Below are positions 10,606-22,333 of a DNA stretch of 64,000 bases, piece after piece. Position 1 is the first letter of the stretch, and each line of letters opens with the position of its first letter. The position numbers and the translations under genes are program-made. The notes beneath the pieces are model-generated. The model saw only the letters and a program-made list of their open reading frames with translations. It made no database searches and had not been told where the DNA came from. The stretch lies in contig NC_092640.1 in the NCBI RefSeq assembly GCF_039555335.1, forward strand, positions 40,592,295-40,656,294. The letters run 5' to 3'. Source of the DNA: Amphiura filiformis (lineage: Eukaryota; Echinodermata; Ophiuroidea; Amphilepidida; Amphiuridae).

Positions 10606-10880
10606 TAAATATGATACATATGAAGATTAAATGTTATCTCACTTGATAACAATCAATTGATATTTCATAAATCATAAGGATCGAGAAAGCATTGATGGGC
10701 AATCGAAAGATTTAAGGACTTTGTTCGTTTTCAAGATTTAAAGTTTTGAAATAAGCTATTCCAACAAATTCTGTGTAGCTTTTGATCCTAGCAGAATCTT
10801 TATCAAAGGCAATGTATTTGACAATTTTCTGAATTACTGACTTCTCTAATCCTGTTATTTCCAATTTTCTATACACTAAC

Positions 10881-11123
10881 CTGCACAAGTAGCTCCATCT
10901 CCCATAAACCCATCTTGACAACTACATGTATAGCTGCCCTCTGTATTAGTACAGTCAGCTCTAGAGTTACATACTGCTGCTCCTGAATCACACTCATTGA
11001 CATCAGAGCACTCAGTGCCATCCCCTTCCCATCCTGCATTACAGTTACACTCATAGGATCCATCTAGATTCCTGCAGGTTGCCATTTCATGACAGTCATT
11101 TGCTCCTAGACATTCATTGATAT
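10881..11123 (-). CDS. Exon with two calcium-binding EGF modules
   Basis: A 243-base open exon, phase 1-1, carrying two EGFs without an intron between them. The first is DINECLGANDCHEMATCRNL to GDGTEC. The second is DVNECDSGAAVCNSRADCTN to GFMGDGATC. The donor is GTTAGTG and the acceptor CACAG. Confidence 0.88.
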
Positions 11124-12965
11124 CTGTGTGCAGAAACGAGGTATCTGATATTACTATCAATTTTGACCAACATTTACATTATTAAATGGACGTTCAAGAG
11201 ATTGGTAGTTTTCATGTTGAAATAACAGATCTCAGAGCGTGTCAAGTTTTTGTTTCCAGGGACAACAATTCTGTGCATGCAAGGCACCTGAATGCTTAAA
11301 ATATATGCTAGGAAATTCAAAGGATTTCCTTGACCTCTTTCACCAAACAGCAAGGTACTATGAATCATGCATGATCAGGGTCCAGCGATTTTTGTGACTC
11401 GAAATCGTATGACGCAACGCAAAATTTTCCTTTCTCCGCGCAATTTCATTTTCTCTGCGAAATTACGTTTTTCAGCCCAATTCACTTTGAAATGTGAACA
11501 AAAATGGTCTTTTGTTTGTCTGTATTGAAATATCAGCCTTGTTTGAAGCGTCACAGTAATGTAACGACAAATTAACAAATACGAGAATGTAACCATTAAG
11601 CTAATTTGTCTCGTACCAGTGTTGCTTACTTTTCGCGTATTGGGGTACTTCTGTGGGATGTACATATAGTAGGGGTGAAAATAATGATTCCGTGACCAAA
11701 TCACGGTAAATGTGATTTGAAAGTGTTTTTTTTTGTACTTTGAAACATGTAAAAAGTATGAAATGGTCAAATGGTGGGAAACTCCAGATAGAGGGTGCTT
11801 TTGTGTGATTTAGATATCATAATGCTAAAAATACATATACCCTACATGACACGGTATATAATTTCATATTTTGACATTTTTTTCTTCTTGTGTTTTATAT
11901 GTATGTTTTATGTATAAAAGTTCTGCGCAATCTCCACACAATTGGTTGTTTTTTTCCCCGGATTTCCGTGCAATTTGCTTTTTTTTTTTAACGCAAATCG
12001 CTTGTCCCTGATCATGATCAATATTGATAAAACAATTGAAAAATTCTTGAAGCAGTCAATGAAATTATTTTGTAGAGGTATCTCTGCATGTTCTTTGAAA
12101 GGCCTATTCAGTGATTTGCTGATGTGGAAAATCGTAAAAATCATCAAAGTTCAGATTTTGCACCTTTGTTAGTGTCATACCTTTAGATGTCCTAACATAG
12201 TCTGCGAGTGGTTAAGTCGATAGCCATGTATTAAAGACAAAATGGGACATGAAACTGTAATATCTCTAATAAAGTACAGAAATTAGCTACATGTATTTGA
12301 ATGCGGCTTCAAGTTTGTCCATACTGCTGTTTTATGCAAATTGTTCATTTCAAAATTACCTAATGACAATTTTAACGACTTATCCTTCAATTTTAAGCCA
12401 TTTATAAACAATTTTAAAACACTGTCACTGGGATTACTGAATGGGCCTTTCAGTTTTGTTCATACTGCTACAATTTCTACACATAGAGCATAAAATCATC
12501 ATTAGGGCATATGATTGGCCAAGAGCACCATTTGATTCTCAGGAGGGACATGGGAGATTAGGTCAGGCACATTTTTTTTTCAATTTTAATGTATACCTGT
12601 ATACAGAGTTTAGTGGGTGAATTGTTTTTTTACTCATCAGTGAAGCGATTTTTTTTGTCTTACTAGTGGGCAAAGTTATTGTTGTTGTTGTTTTTTTTTT
12701 TCAAAAACTCCCATGCCCACACCTGGAAATCTAATGGAGCACCCCTTACAAGGCTTATTTTTTTGCTATCATGTTGACATATTTTAGTAGTATATTACTG
12801 AATGTTCTGGTGTGTATTAAAGGAGTTTATCAATAAAATGGAGAGCATGATCATTGTTTATGCCCTTCATGCTGCCTCGGGCATAAACAAATAATCATTC
12901 CCTCAATGCTATAAATGAACCCCAAAATATAATACTTAAATAATTTGAATCGAATTGCACCTTAC
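11124..12965. other. Intron, no gene seen
   Basis: AT-rich. A small hairpin (TTGTTTATGCCC / GGGCATAAACAA) lies at about 12857-12892. Open minus-strand frames at 11375-11770 and 11908-12147 show no domain and contain simple-sequence runs. Confidence 0.45.
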
Positions 12966-13082
12966 CTGTACAGGTGACGCCATCACCATAGTAACCACTA
13001 CGACACTGACAAAAGTATGAACCAGGAGTGTTCACACATTCTGCTAGGTCTCCACAATCTGGGACTAAACACTCATTAATAT
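12966..13082 (-). CDS. Calcium-binding EGF exon
   Basis: A 117-base open exon, phase 1-1: DINECLVPDCGDLAECVNTP, then GSYFCQCRSGYYGDGVTC. It has complete cbEGF cysteines, acceptor TTTCAG and donor GTAAGG. Confidence 0.85.
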
Positions 13083-13782
13083 CTGAAAAACAAAAGCATC
13101 ATTTCAAGGCACCCACTTAGTAGGAATCTAAAAGTTTGCCTAAACTTTGGCAATATTTGTCCCCAAAACTAAATTGTGGGGAAGACTACAAAGGGAGCAA
13201 GTGTGCCACATATGCCTCCTTGGTGAAAAGACAAGATTGGAAAATGTCCTAATGCTTGTTAGTTTTCTGAAAAATAAGAATTTACTGCATTTTAAATATT
13301 GTCCAAATTCACCCATATGGAACTTGGGAAGCTGATCCAGCTGAGATGGTTTTTGCAGAATATTCAGAGCATACACTTCTTCGGCCAAAGTTTTGTCTCA
13401 GAAACATTTGGTCAGAAAGCTATGTGCTATGCAGCTTATTTTTTTTATTTGGAAAAAAAAGCTATGCGCTACACAGGATTTCCCTTTGAATGCATTTTAG
13501 GCCCCCCTTTTTAATTTAAAAAAGATGATTGCGTAGGGCTATGCTGCAAATCCAATTTCACATACCTATGTGCCCCGGGCTCCGGGACAAACCTTTTATT
13601 TTCTGGCCTTATCTGCAATTTCCTATTTGCAGTTAAATGGTTTATGGAATGCTCTGGGCCACTGTGATAAAACAAAATCTGTGTGCTGAGGCTGTGTACT
13701 TTTGGATTTGGCATACACACTTTGTTTCACATAATGTTGTTCTTGAGATTTGATATTCAACAATATATTTGGGAATTATAGA

Positions 13783-14090
13783 GGGCACGGTGGCTCAGTG
13801 GTTACGGCCTTGGACTCATAATCTGAGAGCTTGCTCGACGTGCGTGGGTTCGATTCCCGTCCCACCACCGTGTTGCGCCCTTGGGCAAGGCGCTTTGCCT
13901 CGCTTGCCTCACCCCACCCAGGTGCAATGGGAAGCTGTTAGGGGTAGTCACAGTCGTTGTACTGATGGACCCTCGCCACTTGTAGGCTGCAAACGTGGTT
14001 CCGACATATTCTAATGACGGCGGAATAAATGTAAAGCGCTTAGAGGCTGTTTACGGCATAAAGCGCTATATAAATGTCTACATTTATTTT
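13783..14090 (+). mobile_element. tRNA-derived SINE
   Basis: Starts with a tRNA-like head: A box GTGGCTCAGTGG, an anticodon-arm-like CTCATAA, and B box GGGTTCGATTCC followed by CGTCCCACCA. A body (TTGGGCAAGGCGCTTTGCCT, CAGGTGCAATGGGAAGC) and a LINE-type tail ending AAGCGCTATATAAATGTC with a T/A-rich repeat follow. The head-body-tail order is that of a pol III SINE mobilised by a LINE with the same tail. The open frame at 13769-14014 lies inside it and is not a gene. Confidence 0.85.
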
Positions 14091-14320
14091 TTATTTATTT
14101 ATTTACTGAAAGTCCCAGGTAGTTTGAACAAAATTAACTATTTCTAATCAAACACAAAAAAGCAATCTGTTGTTTTAAAACAATTAACTGTTATACAGCA
14201 TAAGAACAATTCCAATGATTTGTTTATGTGTAACATGACATTAGCAAAACCTTGATTATCTTAGAACTGTAAAGAGTGAACTTCAGCCCTTTTGGCAACA
14301 AACCTATTTCCATGACTTAC

Positions 14321-14443
14321 CCATACAAATACCATTCATTTTTTCATATCCATCATTACATGGGCATTCATAGGACCCCTCTGTATTTTCACAGGTAGCA
14401 TTGTAATCATAATTGCAGACTCCTTCAAGACACTCATCAATAT
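14321..14443 (-). CDS. Calcium-binding EGF exon
   Basis: A 123-base open exon, phase 1-1: DIDECLEGVCNYDYNATCEN, then TEGSYECPCNDGYEKMNGIC. It has the six-cysteine cbEGF pattern, acceptor TCTTTAG and donor GTAAGT. Confidence 0.85.
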
Positions 14444-15639
14444 CTAAAGAAATATGAAACAAATATTATTTTTAAGTCTATGTGAGGTTAGTGGTGTAGC
14501 CAGGAAAAATGAAAAGAGAAAACAAATGAAAAGGGAAGTAAAAATTAATGAAGTGCCTGCGTACATGTTCTGTGTGCCCTGTTTCACCACAAAATGCACC
14601 TTCATTTGAGACCTAAATACATGTAGTGAATTATCCCAAATTTGTGCACATATTGTCCCCAAAGATCAACAGCAACAAACAATAGAATAAGGTTGAGAGA
14701 CCTGAATGCATGCAGCACCCACAGGCCTAAGGAAAATGATTCAAACAACCAGTAAAACAAACAATGAAGACATTAACATGCCACAAACAATGTCAAAAGC
14801 TACATTATGAGATCAATATTTCATAAACAACTTGCAATTTATGATGTTAAAAGTGCCAAAAGTGAGGGAGGCTGGCTATCCATTACCATCCAGCTAACAG
14901 GGTTTTCTGGGTACTCTTTTTTTTCCTCATGCATTTTAAAATCTTATTCCCATAATTCTGTCCTATTTTATTAAGTTCTGTGTTGTAGCTGCATTCAATT
15001 GCACTGCACAACAGTGCCTAGCTTGAAATCCATTTGATGGATGGTAACCTGTGCATTATCAATCTCAATACTTATTTATAAAGACCAATTTTAGTTTCCA
15101 TAGCAACCCTTACAATACCTTGGGAGTATCCTACCTTGCATACTCCCTGTCCAAACAAATAAACTTTAAGACTCAACTTAAAAACTAGACCAAATTGCGC
15201 ATACAGTGCATGACCCTTAGCCATAGCCAATTAGCCCAGGTATATAGCCCATAAGCACTAGCCAAAAGTTATGACAAAAATGGCTTGTCACTCGGGGCAA
15301 AGGCAATCAGAAACTTAGGGCATTTCAACATACAGTGAAAATTGGACATATGTCTTGCTTTGATATGAATATTAATACTAGAGTTATATAGCACACTGAC
15401 ATTGAAATATTGCCTTATTGACCTATGACCCAAAATATTTTTATACCCTAGTCACTGGGTATAGCTGATGCATGTATGCAAGTGACGCTATTTCACTATG
15501 TAATGTCACATGCAATGTAATATGTGGAAAAGTAGCATTTTTAGTACAGATAACAGAAATTACATTTTTAGCCATAATTATCTTTGTATGACCTTTGACC
15601 TTGAGTTGTTCACTTGACATTTGTGCCACCAGCAATTGG
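14444..15639. other. Intron, no gene seen
   Basis: No exon or clear repeat recognised. Confidence 0.4.
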
Positions 15640-16185
15640 TCCTATTGAAATATAGGGTCCACAACTTATAAGTTCCCCCTAAATACTTTTTTAAATAAAT
15701 AGAAAAATATTTGACAAAATGCAATGTGTAAAAAGCTATGGGTAGCCGTATTTGTTTTACACATATGGACCAAATTATAGCGTCACATGTCACTGCCTTC
15801 AGTCACAATGGTTCATTATGTAAAAAAAGAGACCGTTTTAAACAATGTTAAAAGTTGCATCTGAGTCAAAAGGAGACATATATAGTAGTCAGCTCTCAAA
15901 CAACAAAGAAAACATGACTGCTATGGACTCAGGTGCAACTTTTAAAACGGCCTCTTTTCTTGCACAATTAACCATTGTGACTGAACGCAATGACGTATGA
16001 CGCTATAAATTGGTCCACAAGTGTAAAACAAATAGCGCTATACATTTACAGGCATTTATGGCGCCATTCACAAAGATACCATGGCGCTATACATATCTGC
16101 TTACATTTTTACATTTCGTAAAATATTTTTTGACTTATTCTAAAAAGTATTAAGAGGGAACTTGTTGTGGACCGTATAGTTGCAC
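15640..16185. mobile_element. Fold-back element
   Basis: Two ~230-bp imperfect arms around about 15890. TAGGGTCCACAACTTATAAG and TTTTTTAAATAAAT.. on the left match the complement of AGAGGGAACTTGTTGTGGAC on the right. GTCACAATGGTTCATTATGT matches the complement of CACAATTAACCATTGTGAC. Confidence 0.75.
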
Positions 16186-16631
16186 TATGTAATTGGAATC
16201 ATATTTTAAGTCTGGGGTAGTGAAGCTTTTGTTGAAGTGTGGTTATAATCAGCCATATAATTAAGAAACTAGGGTAAATTATGTCAGGTTGTAAGAAAGA
16301 AGTAGAAATTACTGAAACACAATAGTCCAGCTGATATAGAAAGAAGAAAGAAAGAACATTGCAGAAACAGACCTCCTTTCTAATTACCCAAAAGGCTAGA
16401 GCAAATATTGTACCATCCAAAAAGGATTGTCAAGATGCAAGTATTACAAAATGGCATTTCCTGAAAGACGTAAAAGTTTGTAGAAATTGGCCTAGTTGGG
16501 CCAGCTTGGCGTAAACTGAGGGTGGGGTAGTGCGAGCCGTAACCCTCTCCTATTTTGGGTTGTTGTCGAGTTCCTACGGAAATATCATTTAAAACAAACA
16601 AACAAAATAATGCATTGAATATAATACATAC

Positions 16632-16757
16632 CAATACAAGCTTTGTTGTCTATATACAGTTGATATCCATCATTGCATGAGCACTCATAGCTGCCTAGTG
16701 TATTAGTACATAAATGGTCACAGTCATTGGCAATCTCATCAGCACATTCATTTGAAT
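16632..16757 (-). CDS. Calcium-binding EGF exon
   Basis: A 126-base open exon, phase 1-1: DSNECADEIANDCDHLCTNT, then LGSYECSCNDGYQLYIDNKA and C. It holds all six cysteines, with the D.NEC calcium-binding start. The acceptor is GATTAG and the donor GTATGTATT. Confidence 0.85.
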
Positions 16758-18358
16758 CTAATCAAAATAACAAACATACAAATTGATGATTATAAAGGTT
16801 AGCATTAATAGTTGCAATGGTAAAAACTAGGCCAGCATCTAAGTTTGTTCTGTCATTTTAGTACTTTTAAGTACTTAAATGACCGTGATAAATCCCAGTG
16901 AAAGTGTACACAAAAATTAAAATTGTGTATGAATTTCTTAAAAGGTGAAAGTCATTAAAATTGTATTTTTGAAATTAAAAATCTGGCAAAAAAACAAGCA
17001 AAACAGCAGTATGACATGGTTGAAACCCCATTTAAATACATGTAGCTTATCTACATGTATTTACTTAGAGCCATGTTGTAACATTTTATCACAAGCCTGC
17101 CCTCAATTTTTCTAGAAATCTAAGTTAGATTTTTACACTAATGTAATGTGCTTTGATGAACTAAGATACCCTATAAAATCTAAGCTGTATTTCGGACACA
17201 ATCTGAGATAATAAATCGTCTTGTTGAAATTTTTTTATTATTGTGATCGAACTATTAGTCAAATGCATACGTGATACCCATATCACTGTACGAGCATACA
17301 CAGCAAAAGCAAAAAGCTTATCCATTATAGGCCATTTAAAAATATTTATTGGCTCAATTTCTGGGATTGTTTTAAAGATTTTTTTCAAAAACTTTAAAGA
17401 CTTTGAAATGCTTTAGGAATTTTATACAGAAAAATGAGTGCACAAGAAACATTGCATCGAGTCACATAGTTGCTCAATTCGTTAATGCGCAGATACGCTA
17501 CACCTACGCGATGCTTATCTTCATGTGCAGCCAAATGGAAGCACAGATCTTGCTAGAATCTCGTAGTTAAATTATTCTGTTTGAGCTGATAAAATGTGGG
17601 GTTTCTGTCAGCCACCTTCTTTCGTTTATGTTTTTTTCTCCTGTCAATCATATAATCAGCCATCTTAGCCATATGTTTTCAGCTATGATGCCCATAGTTA
17701 AGTCATTAGGACCATCAGGTGGTGCTGCAAATTGTACATGATCAATTTGCAGACAAGGGTGAGTGAAAAGATCATTTTGTGAACATGAGAGGTAACCAAT
17801 CATGCTTACCAGAAAAAGTATTTATTTTTTTGGCTTATTTCAATTTTATTCAGATTTGCATTTGTGAATTTTAAAGAGTTCAGTTTGTTGCCTTATATGG
17901 TCAATATCTCAAAAATAATGCCAATATCAAAAAAAAGATGTATAACAATGTTCCTGGAATGAAGTCTCACAATTAAGCAAAAACAAAGCTAAAATTTTGG
18001 CATTTTTTTCACTTTTTTTTATTTTATGTTGCAAAATGTTATTTTTTTTGTGATTTTCTCCAAAATTGTTGTTTTTACACCAAATTTGCATTACACCAAA
18101 TTTGCATTTATATTTAGATTCCCTTACTTCTTGCCTTTAACAAAATGTAAACTTGTATGTGTCTTGCATGTATAATTAAGAAGTTATGGCACTTTTACTA
18201 CATGCATGTCTGGGAGTGCACAGCTGCCTGATGTAAGAAGTACACTGCAGTTTTTGAGTTAAATGGTTAAAACTTGAAAAAAATATGACACCTGCCATCT
18301 GACTCTCCTTTCTCCTCGCACCTCTTTCTCTAGTTTACACCACAGTCAAATAACTTAC
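16758..18358. other. Intron, no gene seen
   Basis: AT-rich with many T runs. The minus-strand frame at 17161-17388 has no domain. A short inverted ACATGTAG stretch occurs at 17038-17060. Confidence 0.4.
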
Positions 18359-18539
18359 CATAACACGTAAATCCATCACCCATAAGACCATTGGGACAAT
18401 TCCCACATGCTGCATTCACTTCAGGAGGTGGTAGGTCTATACATTGGACTCCAGGATAACAAGGGTTTTCTGTACAGCTGTCTAACTCAACAGAGCAATC
18501 ATTGCCAAACCAACCAGGGGTACAGATACAAGACACCAC
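18359..18539 (-). CDS. EGF-like exon
   Basis: A 181-base open exon, phase 0 to 1. VVSCICTPGWFGNDC completes the EGF begun in the previous exon. ELDSCTENPCYPGVQCIDLP and CGNCPNGLMGDGFTCYG form the next module. The acceptor is TTTTTAG and the donor GTAAGT. A copy of its 5' two-thirds lies immediately upstream at about 18560-18689. Confidence 0.8.
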
Positions 18540-18559
18540 CTAAAAATAAATAAATATAA

Positions 18560-18689
18560 AAGCAATTTACTTCAGGTGATAGATCTATACACTGGACTCC
18601 AGGATAACAAGGGTTTTCTGTACAGCTGTCTAACTCAACAGAGCAATCATTGCCAAACCAACCAGGGGGTACAGATACAAGATACCACC
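18560..18689 (-). pseudogene. Partial duplicate of the 18359-18539 exon (5' part with acceptor)
   Basis: The minus strand repeats the acceptor and the first ~110 bases of the next exon (VVSCICTP ... CYPGVQCIDL) almost exactly. It breaks off at a TCACCTGAAGTAAATTG stretch in place of CCTCC. An extra C in the ACCCCCTGG run puts it out of frame. The copy has an acceptor but no good donor, so it looks like a non-functional duplicate. Confidence 0.75.
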
Positions 18690-19379
18690 TGAAAATAAAT
18701 TAGTACAGTAGAAAAGAAAGTTATATCAAGATCAATCAAAAGTTTAAGTCATTCACAGCTATAAGAAATGAATGAGTTCATCAGGTTTTGTTATTTAGTT
18801 TTTTTGGTTTTTGCATGCCCACTGTCATTTGATATCACTTGAGGCTCCGTTGCAATGGTGAGTATGAATATTACTTTGAAACAAGAGTATGAATATTATC
18901 TGTATCTGTAGCAATACTGCTCAACGCTTCAGGTGAAGCCAGACGAACAGGAAATGGTTGTGCACATGCGGAATGCTATTTATTGTAGTTGCTTTAGGTG
19001 GTTGGTTGCTTGATTCTTGAATTCTATTACGAATATTACTTTGGAGCAAGAGTATAAATATTACTTTAGAACAAGAGTATGAATATTACTTTTGTATCAA
19101 CACTGCTTTTGAAGTAATAAAATGGTTTAAAATGTCTCTTATCTTTATATAACTCTTAAGTTATCATGTACTGTATCTTTTTAATGTGTTGATAATTCAT
19201 AGCTATTGATAATTTGCCAAATAAAACCAATCAATCTAAAAAAAATAATTAAATGAGTTGGCAGTGTGCTTGTGTGCCTTTGTATATGCTGCTAAATGCC
19301 TGAAACCAAAGACATTGACCAAAATAATCTTCACATAACAGATTTTTTGTTTGTTTGTTTGATATTTTGTTCCACTTAC

Positions 19380-19546
19380 TGAGAATCCAGCATTATTTGA
19401 TGTGGAGTTCCAGTCACATTCTCCGCCATTCTCACATAAACATAGCTTCACTTTAAATGAGATAGATGTATTAGCTCTGCCATCACTCACAAGGACCTTA
19501 AGCTTGACTTCTTCTGTAGATGTTGGAGTCAGTGAAAGCTCACTAG
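19380..19546 (-). CDS. Exon ending the cadherin-like module and starting an EGF
   Basis: A 167-base open exon, phase 1 to 0: SELSLTPTSTEEVKLKVLVS, then DGRANTSISFKVKLCLCENG and GECDWNSTSNNAGFS. The first half completes the cadherin-like fold (V.V.DG......F.V.L), and CLCENGGEC opens an EGF-like module. The acceptor is TTTCAG before CTAGTG and the donor GTAAGTGG. Confidence 0.75.
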
Positions 19547-19713
19547 CTGAAATTTGAAGGATAAAAAAGTTTTATAATTTCTGAATATCTGGCACTTGAC
19601 CTGCTTATCATTTAAATGACAAAAAGCGTAAATACATAAGCACTAAAACATAATTTACGATCACAAGCATCTATGTATCATCTGATATCTACAACTTGAG
19701 AAAACAGACATAC

Positions 19714-20457
19714 TGTCACTAATAGTAGCTCCTAGACCATCATAAGGAAGAGAGTACATAATCTCATCTCCATTAGGATCACCAGCATCTATCTGGTATG
19801 TATAGCTGGTATCCACTACTTGAGAAAATAGACTTACTGTCACTAATAGTAGCTCCTAGACCATCATAAGGAAGAGAGTACATAATCTCATCTCCATTAG
19901 GATCATCAGCATCTATCTGATATGTATAGCTGGTATCCACTACTTGAGAAAACAGACTTACTGTCACTAATAGTAGCTCCTAGACCATCATAAGGAAGAG
20001 AGTACATAATCTCATCTCCATTAGGATCACCAGCATCTATCTGGTATGTATAGCTGGTATCCACTACTTGAGAAAACAGACTTACTGTCACTAATAGTAG
20101 CTCCTAGACCATCATAAGGAAGAGAGTACATTATCTCATCTCATTTAGGATCACCAGCATCTATCTGGTATGTATAGTTGGTATCCACTACTTGAGAAAA
20201 CAGACTTACTGTCACTAATAGTAGCTCCTAGACCATCATAAGGAAGAGAGTACATAATCTCATCTCCATTAGGATCACCAGTATTAATCTGATATGTATA
20301 GCTGGTATCCACTACTTGAGAAAACAGACTTACTGTCACTAATAGTAGCTCCTAGACCATCATAAGGAAGAGAGTACATAATCTCATCTCCATTAGGATC
20401 ACCAGCATCTATCTGATATGTATATCTGGTATCCACTACTTGAGAAAACAGACTTAC
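19714..20457 (-). repeat. Six tandem 124-bp copies of the cadherin-like exon's 3' part with donor site
   Basis: Donor-proximal starts recur at 20458 (true exon), 20334, 20210, 20086, 19962, 19838 and 19714, exactly 124 bp apart. Each unit holds 105 bp of exon-like sequence (VDTSYTYQIDAGDP ... GATISD) and a 19-base segment that starts GTAAGTCTG and ends TTTTCTCAAG. The copies differ at only a few positions. Read through, each unit shifts frame by one base. Confidence 0.9.
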
Positions 20458-20643
20458 TGTCACTAATAGTAGCTCCTAGACCATCATAAGGAAGAGAGTA
20501 CATAATCTCATCTCCATTAGGATCACCAGCATCTATCTGGTATGTATAGCTGGTATCCACAACGAGATAAAGGAGACCATTATCTTGCAGGGAATCTGTG
20601 TTGCTTGTCTCAGTAATGGCACTGAAGTTTGGTGGGAAGTTGT
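20458..20643 (-). CDS. Cadherin-like (Ig-fold) exon
   Basis: A 186-base open exon, phase 1-1. It encodes NFPPNFSAITETSNTDSLQD, then DTSYTYQIDAGDPNGDEIMY and SLPYDGLGATISD. The Y.Y.I.A.DP.GD...YSL pattern is that of cadherin-like or dystroglycan-type modules that follow VWD in coral and urchin mucin-like proteins. The donor is GACA before GTAAGT and the acceptor GCTTTACAG. Six partial tandem copies follow it directly. Only use of this first donor keeps the frame open. Confidence 0.75.
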
Positions 20644-20757
20644 CTGTAAAGCAAACAAATGAAAAATTATTTTTATAACCTAAAAGAAGAGAATAAGGTT
20701 TTGAAGATGTAAACATAAAACCCATACATTCATATGGTCTAAATTATCGCAAGTATA

Positions 20758-20850
20758 TCGTGGAAGTAGCTCAATTGGTAGGGCACGTACCACAGAAACG
20801 GGCAAATTGTGAGTGTAAAAGTTTGAATCCCACATGGTCGCTTTAATCAT
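20758..20850 (+). repeat. tRNA-like sequence (possible SINE head)
   Basis: AGTAGCTCAATTGGTAGGGC resembles a tRNA D-arm with A box, and AAAGTTTGAATCCCACATGG contains a B-box-like GTTTGAATCCC about 50 bp later. No clean cloverleaf, so it is probably a tRNA-derived repeat fragment. Confidence 0.45.
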
Positions 20851-21420
20851 TTTGATCATATTAAAATTGTTGCTTTTGTTTAATTCTTTGGAATGGTAAG
20901 AACTGCTAAGTCTCCAAATTGTAGTTTTTACTTTTCATTATATTTTTTTCAACTTTTCTCTGCATATACAATCCTCATCAAAATGTGTTGTGACACCTAT
21001 GGAAAAATTTTAACGTGCTGAAATGCCACTTATATTGGTGTCAAGCATAAAACCTTCTCTAACCTCCCCTTTCCCCACCATCAATGTTGGGTACTGCAAG
21101 GACACATGAGCAACATTACATGATTCGACATTGTTTGGCGGGAATGGGGGCTAATTTACATTACCATGTTAAAAGTGTCCCAACACGTTTGGCGAGCATT
21201 GCAGCTTGCACATAGTTTCTCGTTTGGAGGTAAAAAAATACCATGTACTTTGAGCTTTGTCTGTTTTGATAAAAAAAAATGCACCTTCAGACTTATTCAA
21301 AGTGCAATTTTGCAGTAACTGACCTCTTGTTGAAACATACCATCTATAGCTTTTATTTCAAACTTATGTTCATGACAAAGAATACATTACTTCGCACCCA
21401 ATTTGTTTTGATTTACTCAC

Positions 21421-21693
21421 TCAGATTGCTAACCAGTCCTTGGAACATTTCATCCGTCTCTGCTGTACTAGCTCCTATCTCTGTGCTTTTAGTTGCCAAT
21501 GAATCAAACAAACACTCCCTTTTTTCCATCCCACAGACTGCATACACATTTTGTAGGAATGGAGTGCCAACATATTGCAGCAAGAGTTCATCAAGGAATT
21601 TGGGGACATACGTTACATCATTGTATGTGTGCCAATCATCATCACTGTCTTCTGGTGGGTAACTGAACAAGGACGTACCAGGTGTAGTTCTCC
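21421..21693 (-). CDS. Post-VWD linker exon
   Basis: A 273-base open exon, phase 1-1, with acceptor TATTGCAG and donor GTGAGT. It encodes RTTPGTSLFSYPPEDSDDDW, then FLDELLLQYVGTPFLQNVYA and VCGMEKRECLFDSLATKSTE. The C.....ECLFD motif with a W and F spacing resembles the segment after VWD in mucin-like proteins (C......C.yD...T....g..T). No separate domain name can be given. Confidence 0.75.
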
Positions 21694-21959
21694 CTGCAAT
21701 ATGATACAAAGAAATCCTTTATTTAGAGGTTAATGATTGGTAAGATTTTATTGTAGTTCAAATGACAGGTATCAATGCACACACCATTTTACTTTTTATA
21801 AAAAGTTGAAGGTCCATCGTGAATTTACCAAATTGGGCTCCTATAAAAACACAAAAACTATTTCAATCCCTATGAGATCAAATTTTGTTTGCCAAAGAGA
21901 GTTTGGTATACAGAGGTGAGAGTTAGGTTATAAAAAAACAAAGCCAAAATTACATATGA

Positions 21960-22333
21960 AGGGGTCAGTGACACAAAGACGTAACTCCATTTTTGTGAAA
22001 CTAAGACTTTGGTATCAAAGTTTTCAGAAGAATTAGCACTTTACAGTAAATATAAAGATATAACTCCCAAATTATGTATCTCATGTCAGCGTAACAAAAA
22101 CGTATCTTCAAGGATTCATCTTTTTCTGTGTTGTTGATAATTATTGAGCTAATTAAATAAATGTTAGCTTATTTAAACACTACTACTTTGATCCTTTCAT
22201 AAAGAAACCATTTTATGAAATTACTTTATATAATACAACATGACCATAAGCTAATCAAAATAGACCATTTTCTTTAAGCATGTTGTTCTCAATATGACCA
22301 AAATGGAGTTATGTCTTTGTGTCACTGACCCCT
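21960..22333. mobile_element. MITE with ~38-bp terminal inverted repeats
   Basis: Left end GGGGTCAGTGACACAAAGAC (continuing GTAACTCCATTTTTG). The right end is its complement (GTCTTTGTGTCACTGACCCC) with few mismatches. Interior AT-rich, no coding capacity. Confidence 0.85.

Noticed and set aside
13769-14014. 81-residue plus-strand frame
   Set aside because: It lies inside the tRNA-derived SINE.
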